Assembly (NCBI RefSeq): GCF_004360155.1
Contig: NZ_SAIS01000001.1
Location: forward strand, 372,001-436,000
Length of the DNA stretch: 64,000 nucleotides
Reading direction: 5' to 3'
Source: Paraglaciecola marina
GTDB taxonomy: Bacteria; Pseudomonadota; Gammaproteobacteria; Enterobacterales; Alteromonadaceae
In this document: piece after piece, positions 8,505 through 17,100 of the stretch
Layout: each line of letters starts with the position of its first letter
How positions within the stretch are numbered: position 1 is the first letter of the stretch
Position numbers and translations under genes: made by a program
Notes under the pieces: model-generated
Told to the model about the DNA's origin: nothing
Databases searched by the model: none
Seen by the model: the letters and a program-made list of their open reading frames with translations, nothing else

Positions 8505-9461
8505 TTAAGGAACAGTGACAAGTTGCAGTATTTTGTCTAGAACTTGGTTTCTACTTACGCCTTCGGCTTCGGCTTCATAACTCAGTATTATTCTGTGGCG
8601 CAACACATTATGAAATACCGCCTGAATGTTATCTGGTCCAACAAAATCTCGGCCCATTAGCCAAGCGTGAGCGCGGGCACATTTATCCAAAGCGATTGTC
8701 GCTCGCGGACTTGCGCCAAATTCCAGCCAATTAGCAAGATCTGCATGGTATTTTTCAGGTTGTCTTGTGGCCACAATAAGCTGCACTAAATATTGTTCAA
8801 GAGATTCATCTAAATGAATTTTAAGCAGATCCTGTCTTGCTTCAAAAATATCGCCTTGAGTCAAGTTTGGTGGCGTAACAGGCGTTACGTGCAAGGCTTC
8901 TTTACGGGTTAAACGTAAAATTTCTAATTCGGTTGCAGCACCAGGGTAATCAATTTCTAAATGCATCATGAAGCGGTCAAGTTGAGCTTCGGGTAAGGGG
9001 TAAGTTCCCTCTTGCTCAATAGGGTTTTGGGTTGCCATTACTAAAAATAGCTCAGGCAATGTATAGGTTTTGTTTCCTACCGTAATTTGCCTTTCAGCCA
9101 TTGCTTCTAATAAGGCTGACTGCACTTTAGCTGGCGCACGGTTAATTTCATCCGCAAGTACAAGATTGTGGAATAATGGACCTTTTTGGAAAACAAAATT
9201 GCCAGTTTCAGGTCTGTAAATGTCGGTTCCCGTTAAATCTGCGGGTAATAGATCTGGTGTAAATTGAACTCGATGAAAATCACCTTCAACCCCTTTAGCT
9301 AATGCATTTACTGCTCTAGTTTTAGCGAGCCCTGGTGGCCCTTCAACTAATAAATGCCCATCAGCTAACAAGGCCAATAATATGTTCTGAGTTAGCGTTT
9401 GCTGGCCAACAACTTGGCTGTCTAAGTAAGTACGTAACTGTATAAATTTTTCAGCAGTCAT
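8505..9461 (-). CDS. moxR: MoxR-type AAA+ ATPase
   Basis: The 318-residue cytoplasmic AAA+ ATPase shows Walker A G-P-P-G-L-A-K-T at 41-48, Walker B L-V-L-A-D-E-I-N-R-A-P, sensor 1 A-T-Q-N-P-I-E and the E-G-T-Y-P-L-P-E-A-Q-L-D-R-F motif of the MoxR group. MoxR ATPases act with VWA proteins as chaperone-like remodelling systems. It is the promoter-proximal gene of the leftward cluster; AAGGAAGAG precedes the ATG by about 9 nt. The 340 bp to fadI contain the divergent promoters. Confidence 0.95.
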   Translation of the reverse strand: MTAEKFIQLRTYLDSQVVGQQTLTQNILLALLADGHLLVEGPPGLAKTRAVNALAKGVEGDFHRVQFTPDLLPADLTGTDIYRPETGNFVFQKGPLFHNLVLADEINRAPAKVQSALLEAMAERQITVGNKTYTLPELFLVMATQNPIEQEGTYPLPEAQLDRFMMHLEIDYPGAATELEILRLTRKEALHVTPVTPPNLTQGDIFEARQDLLKIHLDESLEQYLVQLIVATRQPEKYHADLANWLEFGASPRATIALDKCARAHAWLMGRDFVGPDNIQAVFHNVLRHRIILSYEAEAEGVSRNQVLDKILQLVTVP

Positions 9462-9664
9462 ATTGTTAACTCTTCCTTCTTATGGGGAATTTAATGCTTT
9501 TGATGATTGAAATTTGCACAAAAGCTAATGGTTTGTGATTTTTGCCACAGGTTACTGACAATGCAATCTATATAGGGTTCCATAGCTGAAATACAATGTT
9601 ACAAAGGGGCAAAAATAAAGTTTTATTTAATCTCTCATTTTCTTTTCGTATTTAGTGGTTTTAT

Positions 9665-9698
9665 ATGGCTATTATTATTTATAAATAATAATAGCCAT
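9665..9698. repeat. 34-bp perfect palindrome between moxR and fadI
   Basis: Seventeen bases (ATGGCTATTATTATTTA) are followed directly by their exact reverse complement. The palindrome lies about 200 bp from moxR and 100 bp from fadI. It has no loop and no U-tract, so it is either an operator for a dimeric regulator, a cruciform-forming site or a strong RNA hairpin. Confidence 0.8.
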
Positions 9699-9755
9699 AG
9701 GGCATAAATGCACCTAGCTTGCAGTCACTATAGTTACTCTGTACAATTCATTTAT

Positions 9756-9772
9756 TACAGGTCTGACCACTT
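9756..9772 (+). promoter_or_regulatory. Putative FadR-like operator upstream of fadI
   Basis: TACAGGTCTGACCACTT contains the palindromic core GGTCTGACC and matches the remembered gammaproteobacterial FadR consensus (AACTGGTCnGACnnnTT) at its central positions. It lies 29 bp before the fadI start, where FadR represses fad genes until bound by long-chain acyl-CoA. The assignment is by eye; no score was computed. Confidence 0.45.
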
Positions 9773-9800
9773 GTGCTAATTTATTTAAAAGGATCCATAG

Positions 9801-11111
9801 ATGACAACGAACCAAATAGTGAAAACAAGAGATGGCGATAGAATAGCCATAGTAGCAGGCTTACGAACTCCCTTTGCTAAAATGGCAACATACTTTCATG
9901 GTGTGCCAGCTGTTGATTTAGGCAAGATGGTTGTTAACGAAATGCTGGTCCGTAATAATGTTGATCCGAACCTGATTCAACAACTAGTTTACGGCCAAGT
10001 GGTGCAGATGCCTGAGGCACCAAATATTGCTCGTGAAATTGTTTTAGGCACTGGTATGAATGTGCAAACCGATGCCTTTAGTGTATCCAGAGCTTGTGCC
10101 ACTAGTTTTCAATCTACAGTGAGTATTGCTGAGTCGATGATGGCGGGGAATATCAATGTTGGAGTTGCAGGTGGTGCTGACTCTACTTCTGTATCGCCAA
10201 TTGGTGTGTCAAAAAAATTAGCCCGAGCATTAACCGACCTTCAAAAAACTAAAACGCTTCCGCAAAAGTGGAATGTATTGAAAAAGCTTGGTCTGAAAGA
10301 TCTATTACCCGTGCCTCCAGCAGTTGCTGAATATTCTACAGGTTTATCCATGGGGCAAACTGCTGAGCAAATGGCGAAAAGCCACGGTATAAGTAGAAAA
10401 GATCAAGATGCTCTAGCTCACAGATCACATAGTCTTGCTGCTCAAAGTTGGGAAGAAGGCAAGTTAGCTAATGAAGTTATGACAGCATATGCAGAACCAT
10501 TTAAAGGGGCTTTAGAGAAAGATAATAATGTACGGTTTGATTCAAAACTTGAAGGCTACGCCAAGTTGAGGCCCGTATTTGATAGAAAGCACGGAACGGT
10601 CACTGCCGCTAATGCTACACCTTTGACTGATGGCGCTTCAGCCATTTTGATGATGACTGAAAGCCGAGCAAAGGAGCTTGGTTATAAACCTTTAGGATAT
10701 ATAAAGAGCTATGCTTGGGCAGCAATTGACGTATGGGAAGATATGTTAATGGGCCCTTCGTACGCGACACCTATGGCTCTTGAAAAAGCAGGTATGACAC
10801 TTAATGATTTAACCCTAATTGAAATGCATGAGGCTTTTGCAGCACAAACATTAGCGAACATTAAAATGTTTGCCAGTGATAAATTTGCCCAAGAAAAGCT
10901 AGGCAGAAATAAAGCCACAGGTGAAATTGATATGGACAAGTTTAATGTAATGGGAAGCTCTCTGGCTTACGGCCACCCATTTGCTGCAACTGGCACGCGA
11001 ATGATTACACAAATGCTAAATGAGCTTAATAGAAGAGGAGGTGGTGCAGGATTACTAACGGCTTGTGCTGCTGGTGGTTTAGCCGCTGCTATGATCGTAG
11101 AAACTGAATAG
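9801..11111 (+). CDS. fadI: Acetyl-CoA C-acyltransferase (3-ketoacyl-CoA thiolase) FadI
   Basis: The 436-residue thiolase catalyses the last step of beta-oxidation, cleaving 3-ketoacyl-CoA with CoA to acetyl-CoA and a shortened acyl-CoA. The nucleophilic cysteine is C99 in S-R-A-C-A-T-S; the C-terminal catalytic histidine and cysteine lie in the G-H-P-F-A-A-T-G and T-A-C-A-A-G-G motifs. The length (436) and partner gene place it with FadI (the FadIJ complex) rather than FadA (~387). AAGGA stands 8 nt before the ATG. fadJ follows within about 10 bp, so the two subunits are co-expressed. Confidence 0.95.
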   Translation: MTTNQIVKTRDGDRIAIVAGLRTPFAKMATYFHGVPAVDLGKMVVNEMLVRNNVDPNLIQQLVYGQVVQMPEAPNIAREIVLGTGMNVQTDAFSVSRACATSFQSTVSIAESMMAGNINVGVAGGADSTSVSPIGVSKKLARALTDLQKTKTLPQKWNVLKKLGLKDLLPVPPAVAEYSTGLSMGQTAEQMAKSHGISRKDQDALAHRSHSLAAQSWEEGKLANEVMTAYAEPFKGALEKDNNVRFDSKLEGYAKLRPVFDRKHGTVTAANATPLTDGASAILMMTESRAKELGYKPLGYIKSYAWAAIDVWEDMLMGPSYATPMALEKAGMTLNDLTLIEMHEAFAAQTLANIKMFASDKFAQEKLGRNKATGEIDMDKFNVMGSSLAYGHPFAATGTRMITQMLNELNRRGGGAGLLTACAAGGLAAAMIVETE

Positions 11112-11121
11112 GGTGAATAAC

Positions 11122-13266
11122 ATGACTATAAGTAATGATACCAATGAAATAAAAAGTGCCTTCTCCCTAGATGTTCGCGATGATGGTGTGGCTATATTGA
11201 CAATGGATGTTCCAGGCGAAAGCATGAACACTCTGAAAGTCGAGTTTTCAGAGCAAATAGAAGACGTACTATCTCAAATTAATGCAGATAGCAGCATTAA
11301 AGGTGTAGTGTTAGTTAGTGGTAAAGATAACTCATTTGTAGCCGGAGCTGATATCAGTATGTTGGCCGCTTGTGAAAATGCGGAAGATGCGACAAGTATT
11401 GCTAAAGGCGGTCAACAAATGTTTGACCGTATTGAAGCTATGCCAGCTACTTTTGTCGCTGCTATCCATGGGCCTGCATTAGGAGGTGGTTTAGAATTGG
11501 CATTAGCCTGCCATTATCGAGTGTGTAGTGATGATGCGAAAACGCAACTTGGCTTACCTGAGGTGCAATTAGGCCTCCTTCCAGGAAGTGGTGGAACACA
11601 GCGATTACCGAGATTAATCAGCGTGCAACAAGCCATGAAAATGATGCTCACTGGTGGGTCTGCTCGAGCTAAACAAGCACTCAAATATGGCATAGTCGAT
11701 GATATGGTTCCTAAATCCATATTGCTTGATGTTGCCATCGAAATGGCTAAAAAACCTAAGCCCAAACGTAAAGGTCCTAAACTAGACGTTATGGGTAAGT
11801 TTTTAGAAAAGACTAATGTTGGTCGTAACATTATGTTTAAACAAGCTCGTAAACAAACCGCTGCTAAAACCCATGGGAATTACCCTTCTCCAGAACTGAT
11901 CATCGATTGTATTGAGACTGGGTTAAGTAGAGGCATGAAGAAGGGCCTTGAAGTAGAGGCATCGCATTTTGGTCAATTAGTAATGAGCCCTGAATCTGCT
12001 TCTTTGAGAAGTTTATTCTTTGCTACTACTGACATGAAGAAAGAGTCAGGCATTGAAGGTGTTAAACCTGAGGTTGTGAATAGAGTAGGGGTGTTAGGTG
12101 GTGGCTTGATGGGGGGAGGAATTGCCTTTGTTACTGCCAGCAAAGCTGGTATAGCTGTTAGAATTAAAGATATCCGTACCGACGGCATTGCTAACGCCAT
12201 TAAGTACAGCTATGACATTTTAAATAAGAAGTTTAAACGTCGATTTATTAAAAAGTCAGAAATGCAGAAACAATTGGCATTACTAACTGGAAGTGTTGAT
12301 TATACTGGGTTTAATGAAATTGATGTGGTGATCGAAGCCGTTTTTGAAGATCTAGAACTTAAGCAACAAATGGTCGCTGATGTAGAAGAAAACTGCTCAG
12401 AGAGTACTATATTTGCTTCTAATACATCCTCCATTCCTATTGGGCAGATTGCGGCCAAAGCTAAAAGACCGGAGAATGTAATAGGTTTACACTATTTTTC
12501 TCCTGTAGATAAAATGCCCCTCGCCGAAGTGATTGCCCACGATAAAACCTCAGACAAAACAATTTCGACTACTGTTGAATTAGCTAAAAAACAAGGTAAA
12601 ACTCCTATCGTTGTAAAAGACGGTGCAGGGTTCTATGTGAATCGTATTTTAGCGCCCTACATGAATGAAGCTGCGGAAGTTCTGCTAAGTGGTGAGCCCA
12701 TTGAACATATTGACAAATCATTAGTTAAATTCGGATTCCCAGTGGGGCCTATTAAGTTACTTGATGAAGTTGGAATAGATGTTGGTACAAAAATAGGGCC
12801 TATTTTAGAAGCCCAATTTGGTGATAGATTTGTATCAAATCCTGACTTTAATAAAATATTAACTGATGGCCGAAAAGGTAAGAAGAACGGCAGAGGCTTT
12901 TATGATTATTCAGGGAAAAGTACAGGTAAGAAAGTTGATAAGTCTTTGTATGATTTGTTAGGTATTACACCAACAATAAAACAAAGCCAAGAGCAAATTT
13001 CTGAGCGTTGTGTATTACTTATGTTGAATGAAGCTGCCATGTGTTTAGATGAAGGGGTCATTCGTAATGCAAGAGATGGCGATATTGGTGCAATCTTTGG
13101 GATTGGCTTCCCTCCTTTTTTAGGCGGACCATTCCGATATATGCATAGTTTAGGTTTAGAATATTTGGTTAATAGGCTTGAACATTATCAAAGTGTTTAT
13201 GGAGATAAGTATACTCCCGCGGCATGTTTGAAGCTTATGGTTGGTGAAAAACGTTCTTTTTACTAG
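11122..13266 (+). CDS. fadJ: Beta-oxidation multifunctional enzyme FadJ
   Basis: This alpha subunit of about 714 residues has an N-terminal enoyl-CoA hydratase/isomerase (crotonase) domain with the oxyanion loops S-F-V-A-G-A-D-I and H-G-P-A-L-G-G-G-L-E, and a 3-hydroxyacyl-CoA dehydrogenase domain from about residue 310, with a Rossmann start V-L-G-G-G-L-M-G-G-G and the catalytic H-Y-F-S-P motif. A GTG at 11113 is possible, but AGGGTG at 11110-11115 is correctly spaced for the ATG at 11122, which is chosen. It works with FadI. A good terminator follows at 13287. Confidence 0.95.
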   Translation: MTISNDTNEIKSAFSLDVRDDGVAILTMDVPGESMNTLKVEFSEQIEDVLSQINADSSIKGVVLVSGKDNSFVAGADISMLAACENAEDATSIAKGGQQMFDRIEAMPATFVAAIHGPALGGGLELALACHYRVCSDDAKTQLGLPEVQLGLLPGSGGTQRLPRLISVQQAMKMMLTGGSARAKQALKYGIVDDMVPKSILLDVAIEMAKKPKPKRKGPKLDVMGKFLEKTNVGRNIMFKQARKQTAAKTHGNYPSPELIIDCIETGLSRGMKKGLEVEASHFGQLVMSPESASLRSLFFATTDMKKESGIEGVKPEVVNRVGVLGGGLMGGGIAFVTASKAGIAVRIKDIRTDGIANAIKYSYDILNKKFKRRFIKKSEMQKQLALLTGSVDYTGFNEIDVVIEAVFEDLELKQQMVADVEENCSESTIFASNTSSIPIGQIAAKAKRPENVIGLHYFSPVDKMPLAEVIAHDKTSDKTISTTVELAKKQGKTPIVVKDGAGFYVNRILAPYMNEAAEVLLSGEPIEHIDKSLVKFGFPVGPIKLLDEVGIDVGTKIGPILEAQFGDRFVSNPDFNKILTDGRKGKKNGRGFYDYSGKSTGKKVDKSLYDLLGITPTIKQSQEQISERCVLLMLNEAAMCLDEGVIRNARDGDIGAIFGIGFPPFLGGPFRYMHSLGLEYLVNRLEHYQSVYGDKYTPAACLKLMVGEKRSFY

Positions 13267-13286
13267 CCAAGATATTTGATATACCC

Positions 13287-13323
13287 AGCCGAGCTGACTT
13301 ATACCTAAGCTCGGCTTTTTTTT
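13287..13323 (+). terminator. Rho-independent terminator of fadIJ
   Basis: A 9-bp GC-rich stem (AGCCGAGCT / AGCTCGGCT) with a 12-nt loop is followed by eight T residues, 20 bp past the fadJ stop. Confidence 0.92.
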
Positions 13324-13438
13324 GTTTGAAACCCATGTAAACTAGCGGCAATTTCAATACAAAGGCAAATTATTACCGCTTATGTATTTTAGGACATAAC
13401 ACTTGTTATGAGTCTTACTTTAATTTGGTGAGGTGGTT

Positions 13439-13636
13439 ATGATATTGCTTATTTTAAGTTCTGTAGTTTGTTGTTGTGTGTTTTATGTGCAATCGTTTAA
13501 GACCGGGTTAACGGCAAAGAATTGGGCTTTAGCTGGGTTGTTTTTGGGGCCTACGATTTATCCACTTTTTAGATCGCGCCAACGAATAAAGTTACAGAAG
13601 GCTAGAGGGTATGCTAGCTATTTATTTCTAGCATAA
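13439..13636 (+). CDS. Small membrane protein, unknown function
   Basis: A 65-codon gene begins at ATG 13439 with GAGG 5 nt upstream; an in-frame GTG six bases earlier overlaps the ribosome binding site and is less likely. The product starts with a hydrophobic helix (ILLILSSVVCCCVFYV, with three cysteines in a row), then a second moderately hydrophobic stretch (NWALAGLFLGPTIYPLF) and a basic tail (RSRQRIKLQKAR). Two short membrane segments with a positively charged end are plausible. I do not recognise a family. It ends directly before a bidirectional terminator. Confidence 0.6.
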   Translation: MILLILSSVVCCCVFYVQSFKTGLTAKNWALAGLFLGPTIYPLFRSRQRIKLQKARGYASYLFLA

Positions 13637-13660
13637 AAAAAGAGGGTTCCCCCTCTCTTT
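13634..13660. terminator. Bidirectional terminator between two small convergent genes
   Basis: A 6-bp stem AGAGGG/CCCTCT with a 4-nt loop is flanked by seven A residues on its left and CTTT on its right. On the minus strand the stem is followed by seven U residues, an excellent terminator for the small exported-peptide gene at 13760; on the plus strand the U-tract is weaker. Confidence 0.75.
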
Positions 13661-13759
13661 ATCTGTGCTTCAATAAACTTATATTGAGCCTTATTGATTA
13701 TCCTTAAATTATTAATATATTCCATTAAGGTTACGTATCCTTACGTAGATGACTCTTTT

Positions 13760-13915
13760 TTACCAATTTCTACCATTTTTTAAACCATTTTTACTGGTAT
13801 CTGTAGTGGTTACTGGTGCCTTGTTTTGGCTTGGTGCTTTAACTGCTTCTTCAGATTTAATTGCTGCTGGAGCGGCTGTTGCTAGTACTAGTGCTACTGC
13901 ATATGATTTTAACAT
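13760..13915 (-). CDS. Small exported peptide, 51 codons, unknown function
   Basis: An unlisted leftward gene starts at ATG 13915, preceded by GAGGAA seven nt upstream, an excellent ribosome binding site. The product begins MLKSYAVALVLATAAPAA, which looks like a short signal peptide with a possible cleavage after A-P-A-A, and ends with a hydrophilic, Lys/Asn/Thr-rich mature part (about 30 residues, ending G-R-N-W). A strong terminator on the same strand lies 100 bp downstream. Start signal, signal peptide and terminator together support a real gene. The plus-strand frame over the same bases is an antisense shadow. No family is recognised. Confidence 0.65.
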   Translation of the reverse strand: MLKSYAVALVLATAAPAAIKSEEAVKAPSQNKAPVTTTDTSKNGLKNGRNW

Positions 13916-14117
13916 TTTTATTTCCTCGTATATTTTATTGACGTTTATGCCGACATTATATTGCCGGTCAATTTAATATTAGCGAGAAGTGTGCCAAAGT
14001 TTATGAGTGAAGGATTTTTACCAGAAAAAAATATTAGTGTTACCTAAGTGGTTGAGAACTATGGGTATCTGTTAAGCCTTTAATTTCGGGCTTAAGAAGT
14101 AATCTAGTGTGTTTAAT

Positions 14118-17100
14118 TTAAATAGTGTTCTTTTGAATTACTTTAGATAATTGTTGGTTTTCAGATAATAAACGTTCAAATCTCTGTGAGTTTAGGGGTT
14201 TACTATATAAATAACCTTGTAACATTTCACACTTGTAACGACGTAAAATTGACAGTTGACTTTCATGCTCAACACCTTCGGCCACTACTTTTAGCCCTAA
14301 ATTATGGGCGATTGTAATAATTGCCTGTGTCATATGCCGATCTTCAGCCGCTGTTGCGATATCATCAATAAAAGCTTTGTCTATTTTTAAAGTGTTAATT
14401 GGGAAGCGTTTTAAATAAGCTAAAGAGGAGTAACCAGTACCAAAATCATCAAGTGCTAAATGAATACCTCTCTCCCGTAAACGTAACATCATACGTAGGG
14501 CTTTTTCGGGGTCTTGCATCAAGGTCCCTTCAGTAATTTCGCACTCTAGATGCAGTGGTGAAAGACCAATTTTTTGCAATATATTAATGATACGTTCGTC
14601 TAAGTCAGGAATTTGAAATTGCCTAGCTGAAATGTTAACCGCAACACGCCCTGTAAATAAGCCCTTATCAACCCAACGTTTGGTGTCTTCACAGGCTTTT
14701 TTAAGTACCACTTCTCCAATATCTACTATTTGTCCTGTTTGTTCAGCTAAAGGGATAAATTGAGCAGGGCTAACTATGCCCTTATCTGGATGTTCATAGC
14801 GAACTAAGGCTTCCATACTGGTTAGTTTACCGCTGGCTATGTCAACTTTAGGCTGATAAAAAACTGTAAATAAGTCTTCTTTTAAACCGTGGCGGATTAA
14901 ATTCTCGATTTGTAACTGACGCACCGCGTTTTGGTTCATTTCGCCACTAAAGAATTGATACTTATTGCCACCAGCATTTTTTGCAAAATACATAGCGGTA
15001 TCAGCATTTTTTAGTAACTCTTGTGGAGAACTTCCATCCTCCGGATAAAAAGCAATACCTAAACTAGCCCCTAAAACAAACTCCTGTTTATTGATTATAA
15101 ATGGGCGGGCCATATTATCTAAAATAGTTTGAGCAAAATGGGTGATGTAATGAATATCGGTGGAATTATCTACTAATATACTAAATTCATCTCCCCCTAT
15201 GCGGTAACAAGTTGCCTTGGTTCCTGCCATTTTTTGCAGTCTTTTGGCTATTTGTTTTATTAAAATATCACCCGTTTGGTGCCCTAAAGAATCATTAATC
15301 TTTTTAAAGTTATCCATATCCAAACAAATTAAGGCATGAGAGGTATCTCTCCTTACAATATTACTGTGGCTCGCTAAGAAAAATGAACGATTAGGTAAGT
15401 CGGTAAGGGGGTCTGTATTAGATAACTTTAATAATTCTTTTTCTGTGCCTTTTCTGGCCGTAATATCGGAAAATACACCTACATAATGACTTATTTTGCC
15501 GTCTTCATCGGTAATCGCATCAATATTAAGTTCCATCTCATATTTTTCGCCAACCTTTCTTCTTGATTCAACCTCACCAAACCAATTTCCTTTTTGCTGT
15601 AGGCTCTTTTTAACTTCTTCAGTAAATACACCTGGGTATTGATGAAAAGCTAAATAACTGGCTAGAGCTTGTTCTCTAGTTTCCCCTGTGTATTTACAAT
15701 AAGAGTTGTTCACTGAAATAAATCTAAAACTAGTATCAGTAATAAATACCCCATCAGATATTGTCTCAATTGAACGTTTAAACAGCTTTAACTGTTCTTC
15801 TGCTTCTTTTAGGTGGCTGATATTTTTTAAGGTGCCTGTCATTCGCTGTGGTTGATGATTGTTATCCCTTGCAACGACTTTACCTCTGTCTAGTATCCAT
15901 AACCAATCACCCTTGTAGGTTTGTGCTCGGTACGCTACTTCATAATTTTCTGTTTTTTCATCCAAATGCTCCTTTAAAGAGTACTGCACTCTTTCTATGT
16001 CATTTGGGTGGATATTCGCTTCATAGGAACTATTGACTCGAATGTCGTCTTGAGGGAAGTCTAAGGTTCCCCAAGTATTTGACCTAAAAACCTGCCCCTT
16101 ATAGATATCCCAATCCCATAATTCATCGCCACTGCTCCATAAAGTTAATTTTAGGCGTTCTTCATTTTCCAAGATTGCTTGACGTATGGCATTTCTAGCT
16201 CTGATCTGTTTTATCCAATAAAACAATATCAATAATGTTAAAGCGGCAAATAAAATTAAGGCATTTTTATGTAACCAAAAAGGTGGTGCAATGTTAATTT
16301 GAACCTGCTTAGAAGGTGACCATTCATTAAACGGCGCTCTACTTTGAACAACAAATGTATACTTGCCAAAATCTAAGTTTGAAAAGTCTGCTCGTCTAGG
16401 GGATTCACTATCAGTCGTAATCCATTTATTTGATAACCCTATAAGCTTGTATCTGTACTCTATAGCTTCTGGTACCACAGGGTTTAGCTGAGCAAATTTC
16501 AAGCTAATCATGCTTGATTCATTAGGGAGGTCGATACTTGTAGCCATATTAATTGCTGAGGGTAAGGGAGAGTTTTTTGAATGTATAGAAACAGGGAGAT
16601 TGAAAACTCTAAATTGCGTTAAAGTTGGTGAGTGGTAAGAATTAATATTGGCTTGATTAGCTCTCTTTTCTAATTCTGTATATGATACTTGCTTAGGATG
16701 AAAAGTCAGAATGCCGTTGGTGCCCCCAAGCATAATTTCACCAGAACTTGTTTGTAAACCCCCACCTTCATTTAATTCATTATACAACAACCTTTCAGGG
16801 ACAATGTTTTGTAATACCTTTGACTCTTCGATTGAAACTTCATCTATTCCGTCGCTTACATAAGCCAACCACAAACTACCTTCGTGGCTAATTGTTTCTA
16901 TAATTTGGTTGCTAGCTAAACCATTTCCTTGGCTCAAATGCGTTTTGACTTGATAGGTTATTTTATCTAATTCAATAAGACCGTGGCTTAAGGTTGATAG
17001 CCAAAACGCATTGTCAGTCTCAATTACAGAATTAAACAGCCTCACTGAATCATCAAAGTTAATTATTAGTCTTTCTAACGTTTGAGTATCTGTATTGTAT

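Noticed and set aside
13749-13976. 75-codon plus-strand frame
   Set aside because: It is antisense to the 51-codon exported-peptide gene, which has a better ribosome binding site, a signal peptide and a terminator; this frame has none of these.
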